Part shown: positions 21,652 to 33,886 of the stretch, one piece after another
How positions within the stretch are numbered: position 1 is the first letter of the stretch
Layout of the letters: every line of letters starts with the position of its first letter
From: Astragalus membranaceus
Taxonomy: Eukaryota > Streptophyta > Magnoliopsida > Fabales > Fabaceae
DNA: 64,000 nt
Reading direction: 5' to 3'
Assembly (NCBI GenBank): GCA_039519185.1
Contig: CM076847.1
Span: 86,090,360-86,154,359 of the forward strand
Translations under genes and position numbers: made by a program
The notes under the pieces: generated by a model
What the model was told of the DNA's origin: nothing
What the model saw: the letters and a program-made list of their open reading frames with translations, nothing else
Databases searched by the model: none

Positions 21652-24600
21652 ATGGAAGAAAATCAGGACAATCCGCCTCAAGATATCCCGGATCAAGGCA
21701 ATCCACCCCAAGACCTAGGCAATCAAGAGCTTAGGGCAGAAATAGATGGGATGAAAGAACAGATGGCTGAAATCTTAAAAGTCTTACAAACTTTGAGGGA
21801 CAAAGACACAAGTGAAGATGTCTCCGCTGGGAATACGGAGAATCAAGTTACCAACCCTCCTCCTCCCAATGGACTCGGGATCCCGCATACAGTGCCCCCC
21901 ATTGGGACTAATGACCAGGGTTACATATGGCCTCCTTACGGACTTCCACAAGGCTACACACCTCCGACAGTCAATGCTAGTCCAGAAGACGGTCCCTCAG
22001 GAGTCGCGGGCCAACAACAGCTTACACCAACGGGTCACAATGGTAATCCGGGGGCACCACAAGTTCAAAACCCGACCCCCGTCGTCATACCACAAAGACT
22101 CCCACTTGGCTGCCCTCCACCGCCGATAGTTGACGCTCAAGCTCAAGGTTCCAACCTCAGGAATCCCACTCATTCACATACCCCAAATGTGAACCCAGCC
22201 ATAGTTCCGATGATCCATCCTTACTATGGTATGAGTGGGCTCCCTCACAATCACTCTATGGAGAACCCTCAAGCCCAAGACAAACTACAAATGCTTGAGG
22301 AAAGGTTGAGAGCAGTTGAGGGATCCAATGTTGGTGCGAGAGATGCTTATGACTTGTGCCTCGTCCCTAACGTAGTCATCCCTCCAAAATTTAAGGTGCC
22401 AGACTTTGACAAATACAGAGGGTCGACTTGCCCTGTAAGCCACTTAACCATGTACTGCAGGAGGATGGCGGCGTTTGCTCACGACGACAAATTGCTCATC
22501 CACTACTTCCAAGATAGTCTGTCTGGGGCAGCTTCGAGCTGGTACATGCAATTAGAACGTGCACATATCAGATGCTGGAAAGACCTTGCCGATGCATTTT
22601 TGAGGCAATACAAATATAACATTGACATGGCTCCCGATAGAACACAACTGCAGAGCATGACGAAGAGAGATAATGAGTCCTTCAAAGAATATGCCCAACG
22701 CTGGAGAGGTTTGGCTGCACAGGTGGTACCACCTTTGTTAGAAAAAGAGATGGTATCAATGTTCATGGATACTCTTCAATCACCTTTCTACGACAGGTTG
22801 ATTGGGAGTGTGTCTTCAAACTTTTCAGATATGATCGTCATCGGAGAAAGATTAGAGAATGGATGGAGAAACGGGAAGATTGCATATAGCTCCGTTGGAA
22901 CCAGCAATCAGAAAAGGCCCTTCCCAGGTTTCCCTAAAAAGAAAGACGGAGAAACCAATGCCATCTCTGGATCAGGAAAGCCTCCCTACAACAATCCCCG
23001 ACAGACTTTACAAATACCTACTCAAACACCACAAGCCCCACCTCACCAAGTCAACTCAGGCTATAGACCACAAAACTACCAAGAAAGAAAGCCCGCCAAT
23101 TTCGACCCAATACCCATGTCATACACCGACCTATTCAATCACCTCATCGGTCACAACTTGATCACTCCCCGTCCAATGAGACCCCTTCAACCTCCTTTCC
23201 CTAGGAGCTATGACCCAGAGGCCAGCTGTGGATTCCACGCTGGGGCAGTTGGCCATTCGACAGAAAATTGCAAGGCATTGAAATATGTAGTACAAGATTT
23301 AATTGAATCTAAATGGTTAACTTTCGCAGAAGATGGTCCGAACGTTGCCACTAACCCTCTGCCGGGGCACGGGAAAACCTCTGTCAATGCCATTGAGGAA
23401 GTTGAGGGGCAATTATTGGTCAGAAAAGTGGAAGACATTGTCACACCTCTGGACCTCATCCATGCTAATTTGTGTCACTTCGGAATCATTATGATGGGAT
23501 GTGCCGGAAAGGATTCGTGTGTTGATCCTCTTTGTGTCGGATCGTGTGAAGCATTCAAGCCAGTCCTCCAAGACTTATTAGACCGACACATAATACAAAT
23601 AGGTCTTCAAAAGAAAGAGGAAGACGTGTCAACGCTCCAGTCAAGCATTGACCAAAGCAAGAATATCAGGAAACCACTGGAAATCCATTACAAGAAGAAC
23701 ACACAGCCAGCTCCCACTGTGCCAAGACCAATCACCATTCAAGTGCCAGTTCCGTTTCCCTTTAAAAGCACCAATGCAGTCCCGTGGAGTTACGATATGA
23801 AGGTTCAGACCAACCCAGATGTCATTAACATCTCAGGGACCGGTGGTATGACTCGAAGTGGGCGCTTCTATGCCCCTGGAGGGCCTAGTGAGGACCGAAC
23901 AAAAGAAGGGGAGGAAAGAGCCCGTAAGGGCAAAAGCACAGAACAGGAACCTGTCGATAAGAATGCAGGAAAGAAGACGCTATCCGAGCAAGAAGCCAGT
24001 GAATTTCTGAAGCTTATGAGACAAAGCGAGTATAAGGTGGTTGATCAACTGAACCAAACTCCCGCAAAGATATCTCTGTTGTCATTATTGCTCAGTTCTG
24101 ATGCCCATCGTGCAGCATTGACAAAAGTATTGAATGAGGCCCATGTCGCTCATGACATCTCGGTCGGCCAATTTGATGGGATCGTCGGAAACCTTGTTGC
24201 AAGTAATTATCTCACCTTTACTGATGATGAGATTCCAACTGAAGGAAGGGGGCACAACAAGGCCCTACACATATCTGTGAAGTGTGGAGATTTTTCTCTA
24301 GCTCGGGTACTTATTGACAATGGTTCATCTTTGAATGTATTACCCAGATCAACCATGGAGAAATTAGATGTGGACTGTTCATACATGAGACCAAGCTCCG
24401 TATTAGTCGGGGCCTTTGACAGATCAAAAAGGGAAGTCATTGGAGAAATGGAATTACCTGTGCAAGTAGGTCCGGAGCACTTCATGGTGACCTTCCAGAT
24501 AATGGACATTGCCCCATCCTACAGTTGTCTCTTGGGGAGGCCATGGATCCACTCGGCAGGGGCAGTTCCCTCTTCTTTACACCAGAAGCTCAAGTTCATA

Positions 24601-25172
24601 GTCAACAATAAGCTGGTGGTTATTTTCGGTGAGGAAGAAATGCTGATAAATAAGTCCGCTCCCACTCGCTACATTGAGGCTGCTGAAGAGTCTCTCGAGA
24701 CTGCCTTCCAAGCATTGGAAATCGCCAATACATCTGCTATGTTAGAACCCAAGCTATCCAAGACTGCCGTGATGGTTGCTAAGTTCATGTTAGGAAAAGG
24801 CTACCAAGCTGGAGGAGGCTTGGGAAAAACCGGACAGGGGATCCTGACACCAATACAGCCAGAGGAGAACAAAGATAGACATGGGATAGGATATCGGCCC
24901 AATCGCACTGATAAGAGAAGGATTGTGGAGAAAAAGAAGGAGCGGAGGATAGCCAGGCTCGAGGACAGAGTGCCAAATACGAAAAGAATCACCATCTGCG
25001 ACATCAAGGAAAGCTTTCGGAGTGCGGGAATGTTGAACCCCAATCAGATCGCCGCAGTTGAGGACGATCTAAGCACTGAAGAAGGCATCGTCAGTCTTGT
25101 ACGCCCTTGTCCTGCAAACAAAAGACTCAAGAATTGGGAGATCATTGATTTTCCTGTGGTTTTTAGTTCAAA
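21652..25172 (+). CDS. Ogre Gag-protease (exon 1), with G-patch
   Basis: Retrotransposon Gag and aspartic protease, intact. An N-terminal coiled-coil-like segment (LRAEIDGMKEQMAEILKVL) is followed by a Pro-rich linker, then the Gag capsid-like domain (FKVPDFDKYRGSTCP near 22393; SSWYMQLE; SFKEYAQRWR), then a Cys/His motif CGFHAGAVGHSTENC near 23226. The protease is at about 24240-24560, with the active-site block ARVLIDNGSSLNVLP where Tat elements have D-N/T-G-S. A glycine-rich G-patch follows (GKGYQAGGGLGKTGQG near 24796-24843). The frame reaches TAA at 25174-25176, but a GT donor at 25173-25174 would remove that stop by splicing. Without splicing, Gag-protease is made; with splicing, Gag-Pol. 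Start 21652 is the first in-frame ATG. Confidence 0.9.
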
Positions 25173-25372
25173 GTAATGTTTCTATAATGTAATCCTCTGG
25201 CTCTGCCCAAGGCCTTAGGATATTTCATTCGGGCACGCATGTTTCCCTTTCAGTATTAATATCAATGCAACGTTATTTCAGTTCCCAATAAACTCTCGTT
25301 TTTCTTTTCTTGTTACATTCGCTTCTTATTTTCTTTCTTTCGTTTTTATTCCGTTAATTTACGCTAATGCAG
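25173..25372 (+). other. Ogre intron between protease and RT
   Basis: 200 bp. Donor AA|GTAATG at 25173; acceptor GCTAATGCAG| ending at 25372, preceded by T-rich sequence and a CTAAT branch-like motif. Joining 25172 to 25373 restores a single frame that runs directly into the pol frame through 25491. An intron at this place is established for Ogre elements. Splicing here is predicted from sequence, not shown. Confidence 0.85.
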
Positions 25373-28300
25373 ATCCGAAAAAAATGTCTTTGAAAATAAC
25401 AACGCCAATAATCCATATTGTAACTTTGATCACCCTATCAATCAAACTGAGGAAGATGTTGAGGATAATTGGGAAACCCCTCCAGAGTTAATGAGAATGA
25501 TGGAACAAGAGGAAAAAATAATCGAACCCCACGAGGAATCAACTGAAACGATCAACTTAAGCACGGAGGAAGACAAAAAAGAAGTTAACATTGGCACCAC
25601 ATTGAAAGACAGCGAGCGAGAGAAATTGGTTAAGTTGTTGTTTGACTATGTTGACGTCTTCGCATGGACATACCAAGACATGCCTGGACTGGACCCCAAC
25701 ATAGTCGAGCATAAGTTACCGGTAAAACCAGAATGCCCGCCGGTAAAACAAAAGTTAAGAAGGATGAAACCAGAGACGTCATTGAAAATCCGAGATGAGG
25801 TTAAGAAGTAGTTCGATGCTGGGTTTTTAGCAGTAGCAAAATACCCTCAATGGGTAGCCAATATTGTACCGGTCCCAAAGAAAGACGGTAAGGTTCGGAT
25901 GTGCGTCGATTATCGAGATTTGAACAGAGCCAGCCCCAAAGATGACTTCCCTTTGCCTCACATTGATGTCCTGGTAGATAGCACAGCACAACACTCTCTG
26001 TTCTCCTTCATGGATGGATATTCCGGATACAACCAAGTTAAGATGGCCCCTGAAGACATGGAGAAAACCACCTTCATCACTCTCTGGGGAACCTTCTGTT
26101 ACAAAGTAATGCCATTCGGACTGAAGAATGCTGGTGCAACATACCAAAGGGCAATGGTCGCATTGTTCCATGATATGATGCATAAGGAAATAGAGGTTTA
26201 CGTGGATGACATGATTGCAAAATCCAAGACTGAAGAAGAGCATATCGTCAATCTACAAAAACTCTTCGAACGTCTCAGGAAGTTCAAACTCAGATTAAAC
26301 CCTGCCAAATGCACTTTCGGTGTAAGATCGGGAAAGTTGTTGGGTTTCATAGTCAGTCAGAGGGGAATAGAAGTAGATCCAGCCAAAGTGCGAGCAATAC
26401 TAGAAATGCCGGTACCGAGTACTGAAAAAGAAGTTCGTGGTTTCCTGGGAAGATTGAACTACATCTCTAGGTTCATATCGCAGCTAACATCTACATGCGA
26501 GCCTATCTTCAAGCTTTTGTGCAAAAACCAAGAAACAAAGTGGAATGATAATTGCCAAGAAGCCTTTGAAAAGATCAAGAGGTACCTCCAAAATCCACCA
26601 ATTTTGATGCCGCCTGTGCAGGGTAGACCTCTCATCCTGTATCTAACAGTGCTAGACAAGTCAATGGGTTGTGTACTGGGGCAACATGATGAATCCGAAA
26701 AGAAGGAACATGCCATCTACTATCTAAGCAAGAAATTCACCGAGTGCGAGACAAGATACTCATTGTTGGAAAGAACGTGTTGTGCTCTGGCCTGGGCTGC
26801 ACGTCGTTTGAGGCAGTATATGCTGAGCCACACGACTTGGTTGGTATCTAAAATGGACCCAGTCAAGTATATTTTTGAAAAACCCGCACTCACAGGAAGG
26901 ATCGCTCGCTGGCAAATGCTACTATCTGAATACGACCTTTTATATGTCACCCAAAAAGCAATCAAGGGTAGTGCATTGGCCGAGTACTTGGCACACCAGC
27001 CCATCGAAGATTACCAATCAATGCAGTGCGATTTCCCAGACGAAGATATAATGGCTCTATTCGTAGAAGGGAATCCTCCGGACAACGAAAGGTGGAGAAT
27101 GTTATTCGACGGCGCTTCTAATTTATACGGGCACGGGGTCGGAGCTGTACTGATCTCTCCTGATAACCGCTTCATACCGTTTACCGCTAGACTGAGTTTC
27201 TACTGCACCAGCAACATTGCAGAATATGAAGCGTGCGTCCTAGGCATCAAAGCAGCCCTTGAATGGAAAGTCAAAAGACTCGATGTATATGGGGACTCAG
27301 CTTTAGTCATCCATCAGACAAAAGGTGACTGGGAAACCAGGGATTCCAAATTAATTCCTTATCATGATCACATCCAAGAGATGATTGAACAATTTGAAGA
27401 GATCACTTTCCATCATCTCCCTCGCGAAGAAAATCAGTTGGCTGATGCTTTGGCGACTCTATCATCAATGTTCAATATCAATAACGACAGGAGTCTGACA
27501 TTCATCCGAATCCAACACCGAGACCTACCGGCACATCATTGTGTGGCAATCGAAGAAGAACCTGACAGTAAACCTTGGTATTACGATATCAAGCACTATA
27601 TCACAAACAGAGAATATCCTCCTGGTGCCACCGAGAATGATAAGAGGACACTTAGGAGGTTATCGATGGGTTTCTTCCTAAACGGGGAGGTGCTTTACAA
27701 AAGGAACCACGACATGGTCCTCCTCAGATGTGTAGCAGAAGAAGAAGCAGAAAGAATTATGAAGAATGTCCATGAAGGCTCGTTCGGCACCCATTCTAAT
27801 GGGCACACCATGGCAAGAAAAATCCTAAGGGCTGGCTACTACTGGTTGTCAATGGAGACTGACTGCTTCAACTACGTCAGAAAATGCCACAAATGTCAAA
27901 TCTATGCCGACAATATCCATGTACCACCTGCCTCTCTGAATGTCCTAACAGCACCATGGCCATTCTCAATGTGGGGAATGGATGTCATCGGTCCCATCGA
28001 ACCCAAGGCATCAAACGGACATCGTTTCATTCTTGTCGCTATTGATTATTTCACCAAATGGGTCGAGGCCGCTTCTTACGCCAGTGTAACAAAATCAGTG
28101 GTTGTCAGGTTCATAAAGAGAGATTTAATTTGCCGCTACGGTCTTCCAAATAAGATCATCACGGACAATGGGACCAACCTAAACAACAAGATGATGAAAG
28201 AGCTGTGTGACGACTTCAAAATCCAACATCATAATTCCTCCCCATACCGTCCAAAGATGAATGGGGCAGTTGAGGCAGCAAATAAGAACATAAAGAAGAT

Positions 28301-28823
28301 CGTGCAAAAGATGGTAGTAACCTTCAAGGACTGGCATGAAATGTTGCCCTTCGCTCTGCATGGATACCGGACCTCTATCCGCACGTCAACAGGGGCAACG
28401 CCGTTCTCACTGGTATATGGGATGGAGGCAGTCCTTCCCATCGAGGTTGAAATACCTTCTCTGCGAGTACTAATGGAAACGAAACTAGAAGAAGCAGAAT
28501 GGGTTCAAGCTCGTCTGGATCAGTTGAACCTCATAGAAGAAAAGAGGGTGGTTGCTTTGTGTCATGGGCAGTTGTACCAACAAAGAATGAAAAGGGCTTA
28601 TGATAAAAAAGTGCGCCCCCGCCAGTTTCAAGAAGGAGACCTCGTGCTCAAGAAGATGTTGCCTATCCAAAAGGATTCCCGTGGAAAATGGACCCCTAAC
28701 TATGAAGGACCTTATGTGGTAAAGAAGGCATTCTCTGGAGGAGCATTGATTCTCACAAAAATGGACGATGAAGACCTCCCACTCCCAGTGAACTCGGACG
28801 CAGTCAAGAAGTACTATGCCTAA
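25373..28823 (+). pseudogene. Ogre RT, two RNase H domains and integrase (exon 2)
   Basis: An acidic linker leads to RT (SFMDGYSGYNQVKM; catalytic YVDD at 26198-26209), retroviral-type RNase H (LYLTVLDKSMGCVLGQ), then a second, archaeal-type RNase H with all four acidic positions visible (LFDGAS, NIAEYEAC, YGDSAL, QLADALA). Integrase has an H-H-C-C finger (HTMARKILRAGYYW ... CHKCQ, about 27810-27900), DDE residues (GMDVIGP, DNGTNL, GAVEAANK) and a basic C-terminus. No chromodomain is seen. One in-frame TAG at 25809-25811, just before the RT core, interrupts an otherwise open frame from the splice acceptor to the TAA/TAG-free end at 28823. The double RNase H is typical of the Tat/Ogre lineage. 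This copy probably needs proteins in trans. Confidence 0.93.
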
Positions 28824-28873
28824 AGAAATGGATAGAAAAAAAGAGAAAGACGAGCCAAGCAAAAATAAGCTCG

Positions 28874-28952
28874 CTAGGTTGAAAACCCGAAAGGGCGACC
28901 TAGGCAAAAGTTAGAGCGACCCGGTGGACTGAAAACTCTAAAGAGCGGTCCA
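28874..28952 (+). other. Two conserved hairpins just after the pol stop
   Basis: Hairpin 1 (28874-28903): outer stem CTAGGTTG/CGACCTAG, four unpaired A on the 5' side, inner CCC/GGG closed by a GAAA tetraloop. Hairpin 2 (28925-28952): outer TGGACTG/CGGTCCA, four A, inner CTC/GAG with a UAAA loop. Both are followed by AGGCAAAA(A/G)TTAG. The same architecture with different stem bases occurs three times in the older element's 3' UTR (39759-40486). The compensatory changes argue for a selected RNA fold. Role unknown. Confidence 0.75.
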
Positions 28953-30291
28953 GGCAAAAATTAGGGTCAGAAGTTGGACTTTAAGCTACAAAGGCAATCA
29001 ACAACTCCAAAAGTTGGACGATGAAGGCTCAAAGTTGTGTTAATGGGCGATTGGCGTTATTACTTCAAAGACACAAACAATCAAAAGATCTGCTTTCCTT
29101 GTATCTTTTTCTTCTCTTTCTTTTTGTAGTTTAAACTCCCATTGTAATTTTCAGACAGTGCGATTTTCTGCGCATTTGTTTTCATTTGAATATTAAACAC
29201 TTCCTTTATTCTCTCATTTCCCTATTATCGCAAAAAAATAACGTTCATGGTAAACAATACTGAATTGTGAAACATGTGCATGATCACAAGCATTATATTC
29301 ATTGCGAAATTTCTAAAAATCAAAAAAAAAGAGATGATCCCTCACAAATTTGCAAAAAGGACGGATGCATAATCGCTTCGGAAAATCTCAATAACCCGCA
29401 CTTCGGCACCGCTGTTTGAGGCAACCCTCGTACCCCGAGACGAGAGTCATGCGAGTTGACAGTACCAGCGAAGTCAATAAAGAGCTAAAGAGCAAAAAAG
29501 AGCTAAAGAGCAAAAAAGAGCAAAAGAGCGAGAAAAAAAAAAGGTCAAAGGCAAAGGCCAAAAATAAAATCATTCCACATTTCATTCATCATGTCATCAA
29601 TTACTTAACTACATGCACGCATGCATCATTCATGGCAAGTGTCTGTTAAGATAATTTTATTTTGTCGTTAGCACCAATTCTTCAGACCCCCAGCGGTCCT
29701 TCAGAGCCCAGGCGCTCCTTCAGACCAACAATGGTCCTTCAATCCAGATCGCACGTCGCGTTAATCGAGCAACCGACGGATCATCCGGCCCCAGGCCCTT
29801 CAGACTAGCTGTGTCCGCCTAAAAAACACAGTGCACGTCCTTCGTGGTTATATCAGTTCCGGACCTGATTAACCCTAATGGCCGCTCGAAAAAGGCCACC
29901 CCCAGACCGTATCTCTAGTACCATAGCTAGAAGCGCTCCTTCAGACCCAGTGGTCCTTCAGGCTTAGGCATGCCCCTCAGACCCCGACGGTCCCTCAGTC
30001 GAATTCAGGTCGATGCGCCAAGCATTGATTTTTGAGCTAGACCTTCAGATCCCCAGCGGTCCCTTCAGAGCCCCAGTGCTCCTTCAGATCCCCAGCGATC
30101 CCCAGAGCCCCGGTGCTCCCTATTTACTTTCTGTCTAAATCAGCCCAGTTTTCATAAATTTTTCAAAACAAAAAAACCAAAGTACCTCAGTCTGGGCAAA
30201 ATTAGTGTCTTTTCTATCTTCATTTCTATTTTCCTCGAGAAATTCGGAATCCCTCCGATTTCCTAGCAAAATATAAATAAAGAGGGGCAGC
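28953..30291 (+). other. Ogre 3' UTR with repeats and polypurine tract
   Basis: Non-coding. It contains a purine microrepeat (AGAGCTAAAGAGCAAAAA, about 29479-29530), an array of small hairpins (29681-30120, listed separately), and a polypurine tract AAAGAGGGGCAG at 30279-30290 next to the 3' LTR, which would prime plus-strand DNA synthesis. Confidence 0.85.
29681..30120 (+). repeat. CCTTCAGA hairpin array in the Ogre 3' UTR
   Basis: About ten units of roughly 19-20 bp, consensus CCTTCA-GANC-(N4-6)-GNTC, in three groups (29681-29740, 29939-29995, 30048-30120). The variable bases of the two arms change together: GACC/GGTC (five units), GAGC/GCTC (three), GATC/GATC (one), GATC/GGTC (one, G-U). 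Loop sequences are variable. This is base-pair covariation within a tandem array. Confidence 0.75.
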
Positions 30292-33200
30292 TGTAATACC
30301 CTAATTTTGTCCGATCATAATTGAGAGATTTTTTTTATAAAAAAAATAATAATAATCTTTTTTATGTCATGTATTATTTTCTTGTTTTTATTGCTATGGG
30401 TTTTAATCACCAAAAATATTTTATTTAGAAGTGAAGAAATAAAAATAAGCCAAGAAGGAAGTGGGGGGGGTCTATTAAAAATAAGGTGCTGTCATGGAAA
30501 CCCAACCCAGCAAAAATGGCTAGCCCAATTCGCATCACCCAACCCAACAAAAAAAAACCACTAACCCACAACCCACAACCCATAACCCATAACCCAACTC
30601 ATCACAAAACCCTAATTCCCCTCCTCCTAACCCTAATTCGACTTCCCCCTTTTTACCCTAAAAGCCATCCACATTCAATCCCCCCTTAACCCAAAAATCC
30701 ATCCACATTCATCCCCCAAAACCCCTCCATATTCGACCCCACCCCCCTATTATCCCATGGTCAAACCCCACCTTTCTCCCTTCCACACTCCACCTCTCCT
30801 CTTTTCTCTCAATACCACTTCTCCACACTTCCCACTTCCCCATTTTTCCCTTCCCAATACACTCAACCTCACTCTTTCCCTTTCTCTTTCCTCTCTCAAA
30901 CCTACGGCTCTACCCCCTCTCTCACACCCACATTTTATTTTTTTTCCCCTTCACCAAACCTCTTCCACTTCAATCACTTCACACACTTCACTCTTTCCCT
31001 TTCTTTTTCCTCTCTCACACTCACGGCACTCTCCCTTCTCCTCACTCTTTCCCTTTCTTTTTTTTCTCTCTCACATTCACTCATCACTTCTCCAATCCCT
31101 CTCCTACACACCCACACTCACACACTCATCTCCCTCCATGGCTCTCCTCCTCTCACGCCCCATTTCCTCTTCTCACACACACTCACGGATTTTTTCTCTC
31201 TCACACACAAACCATCATTCCCCTTCACCAACTACCTCCAAACCTTCACCCCTCCATCATATCAAATCCTTCTCAAGTCAGAAAAAAATACTGTACAAGC
31301 ATGGAGCAAGTCAGAATACAATGAAGAGAAGCAAGGGCAACTTTTTTTGTATAAATAGGGTCACAGAAATTCGAAAGGGGGGAGGTTTTTTTTGGTTTTA
31401 AGAAAAAAGGGGGAAAGATCTTCTAAAAAAATTAGGGTTTCTCTTCTCTTCCTCCTTCCTAAATTTTTTTTTTTAGTCTAAAAATTCACTTGTATTGAAG
31501 AAATTCGAAGAAGGAAATTTCTTCAACATTTCTGGATTCTTGTTGTTAAGGTACTAAAATGTAATGTTTTATGTATTATTGCTTTTTTTATTAATTTTTT
31601 TTTTTTAGCAACTGTAATTGTTCATATGAGTATTGTTTATGTTTATTATTTTTATTTTTATGCTACTTTTTTTTTGTTTATTATTGTTCACGTTTTTAGA
31701 TATTATTGTTGTTGTTTTTTTTTATAAATTTTAGTTACTGTTTTTGTTATATAAATACTATTTGGTTTTTTTACATATTAGGTACTAATTTTCGGATTTA
31801 AAATAAACCTAAAAAAAAGTGTTAAAAAAAATGTGTGTTCCTTTTTTATTTAAGTACTAATATTTTCGGATTAAAAGAAAGTGAAAAAAATGTTGTGCTT
31901 TTTTTTAAATAAATTATTCTAATTTTCGGATTAAAAGAAATTGAAAAAAAAAATGTTGTGCTTTTTTTAAAATAAATTATTCTAATTTTCGGATTAAAAG
32001 AAAGTGAAAAAAAAAATGTTGTGCTTTTTTTAAAATAAATTATTCTAATTTTCGGATTAAAAGAAAGTGAAAAAAATGTTGTGCTTTTTTTAATAAATTA
32101 TTCTAATTTTCGGATTAAATAAAAGTGATAAAAAAATGTTGTTTTTTTTAAAAAATGGTTACTAATTTTCGGATTAAATAAAAGTGATAAAAAAAAATGT
32201 TGTTTTTTTTTAAAATGGTTACTAATTTTCGGATTTGAAATAACCCTTTAAAAAAAAATATAATAACAAATGACCATTCTTCCAAATAAATAAAAAAAAA
32301 CAAGGTACCCTTTTTATTAAATAGTAACTAGGACAATCAAAAAACAAAAGAATTTTTCTTCATATCACTTGTTTAGTTTAGTTTTTTTTTTTAGGAAAAA
32401 AGCGCTTCAAGAATCACGTGTTCTAGAGTAGAATAAAAAAAAAAGAAATCAATCAACCGTTTTTTAGCGTCAAAACGCTAATCGCACCTTCAACGGCTGT
32501 TTCTAGCGTCAAAACGCTATTCACACCTCCTTTTTTAATACAACTCCTTTATTATTCGCACCCCCCCCTTTTTATCACCTATTCCGCTTTTATTCACAAC
32601 GTGATGCTTCCGAACCGTTCTTTTTTCTTTCTTTCGAATAATCAAATTCGCGTAAAAAAAATAGGTTGTTACTAGTGGTCACTCTGAGCCTTGCTTGTTT
32701 GACCGTTAGGACTAACCTTCCTTTTTTCACAGCGGATTAGTAGCGGTGATCACTCTGAGGTTACTCGTTTGATCATCGCAAACATCCGCCTAAACTTCTT
32801 TTTTAGTTAATAAAGTATAAACATAATTTCGACTCCTTTTTATCACGCTTCCCGGTAAGCACGTTTTCAAATGAACAAACGCTCAATCACAAACCGGGTA
32901 TTTACAACAGTCACTCTGGGCTTAGCTCGTTTGACGCGGTGAATACTTTCTTTTTTCGAATAAAGTCGTTAGGGGTGACCACTCTGGATTTATCTGTTTG
33001 GTCACCGTGAACGGCCTCCCGTTTTCGCAAAGTTTTCAATAAATAAAAAACACCAACACACAAATTTTTTTTAACCAAGAACTACGTAGCTTTGATTTCT
33101 CCATCGCACCCGGAGATACGTAGGAGCGGGGGCCCACTCCCGTCGAGCGCAAAAAAACTAAAATTTTTATTAAGTCTTCCTTTCTTTTTTTTTTCTTCGC

Positions 33201-33438
33201 AAACAATCAAAATGGGTAAATAAAGTATCTTCTTTTAAAACTAACTTTTTCTACACATTAAATTAAAAGGTAACCTTTTTAGGATGTTGCGGGGTGCTTG
33301 TACCTTCCCCGCACTTAATCGACCCCCGAACCCAAAAACAAAGGTTTTTTCAATGTTTTCCTAAAAATAAATATTGATGGCGGCTCCATTGTTCAAAAGC
33401 AACGAAGGATCCCTCCTCCGGATTCTTCGGTCGCTACA
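30292..33438 (+). repeat. Ogre 3' LTR, 3147 bp
   Basis: Near-identical partner of the 5' LTR, offset by about 15.0 kb. Differences noted by eye include one duplicated CCCATAACC-type segment near 30580, single substitutions (for example CATGACC to CATCACC, ACAGCTG to ACGGCTG), a CA deletion before ATGGCTC near 31136, and homopolymer lengths. Ends GGTCGCTACA at 33438. Confidence 0.95.
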
Positions 33439-33485
33439 TTTTTTTTTGTAAAAAGAAAATGTTTTGAAAAGAAATAAAAAAAAAA
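33439..33485 (-). repeat. Sliver of the older LTR between two insertions
   Basis: 47 bp of T- and A-rich sequence. It continues the older minus-strand LTR unit that ends at 15263: joined across the Ogre, the order matches the other repeat unit near 15000-15030. Its right end is an A10 run that forms the target of the Mutator-like element. Confidence 0.6.
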
Positions 33486-33849
33486 GGCTTAAATACAGTT
33501 TTGGTCCCCCTATTTTGATCAATCCACGATTTTGGTCCCTAAAGTTTTAATTTGACGATTTTGGTCCCCCTATATTCCCAATTTGAAAAATCAAGGTCCC
33601 CCACCCCAATTTTGACTCAGTTTGACTGACTAATCCTACGTGGCAGCCCACGTGGACTGCCACGTAGGCACACCCCCCCACCCCACCCCACCCCACCCCC
33701 ACCCCCCTACTGTTCATCTTCCCCTCCCCCCCACCCCTTCGCATTGTTCCTCTTCCCCTCCCCCTCCCCCACTGTGACACCTCCCACCCCCCACCGTGAA
33801 CCCCCCCACCCCCAGAGAGTTCGCAGAGAGAGAGAGAGAGAGAGAGTTC

Positions 33850-33886
<37 letters not shown>

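Larger units (their letters stand above)
15264..33438 (+). mobile_element. Young Ogre (Ty3/gypsy, Tat lineage), 18.2 kb
   Basis: Complete structure: 5' LTR 15264-18400, primer site 18403-18420, ORF1 19273-21323, gag-protease 21652-25172, intron 25173-25372, RT/RNase H/integrase 25373-28823, long 3' UTR, polypurine tract and 3' LTR 30292-33438. Ogre hallmarks are its size, an extra ORF before gag, an intron between protease and RT, and a second (archaeal-type) RNase H. By eye the LTRs differ by roughly a dozen substitutions plus changes in A/T runs and one short duplication, so insertion is recent. Flanks are T runs on both sides, compatible with a TTTTT target duplication but uninformative. 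Defects seen are a frameshift in ORF1 and one TAG in pol. Confidence 0.95.
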
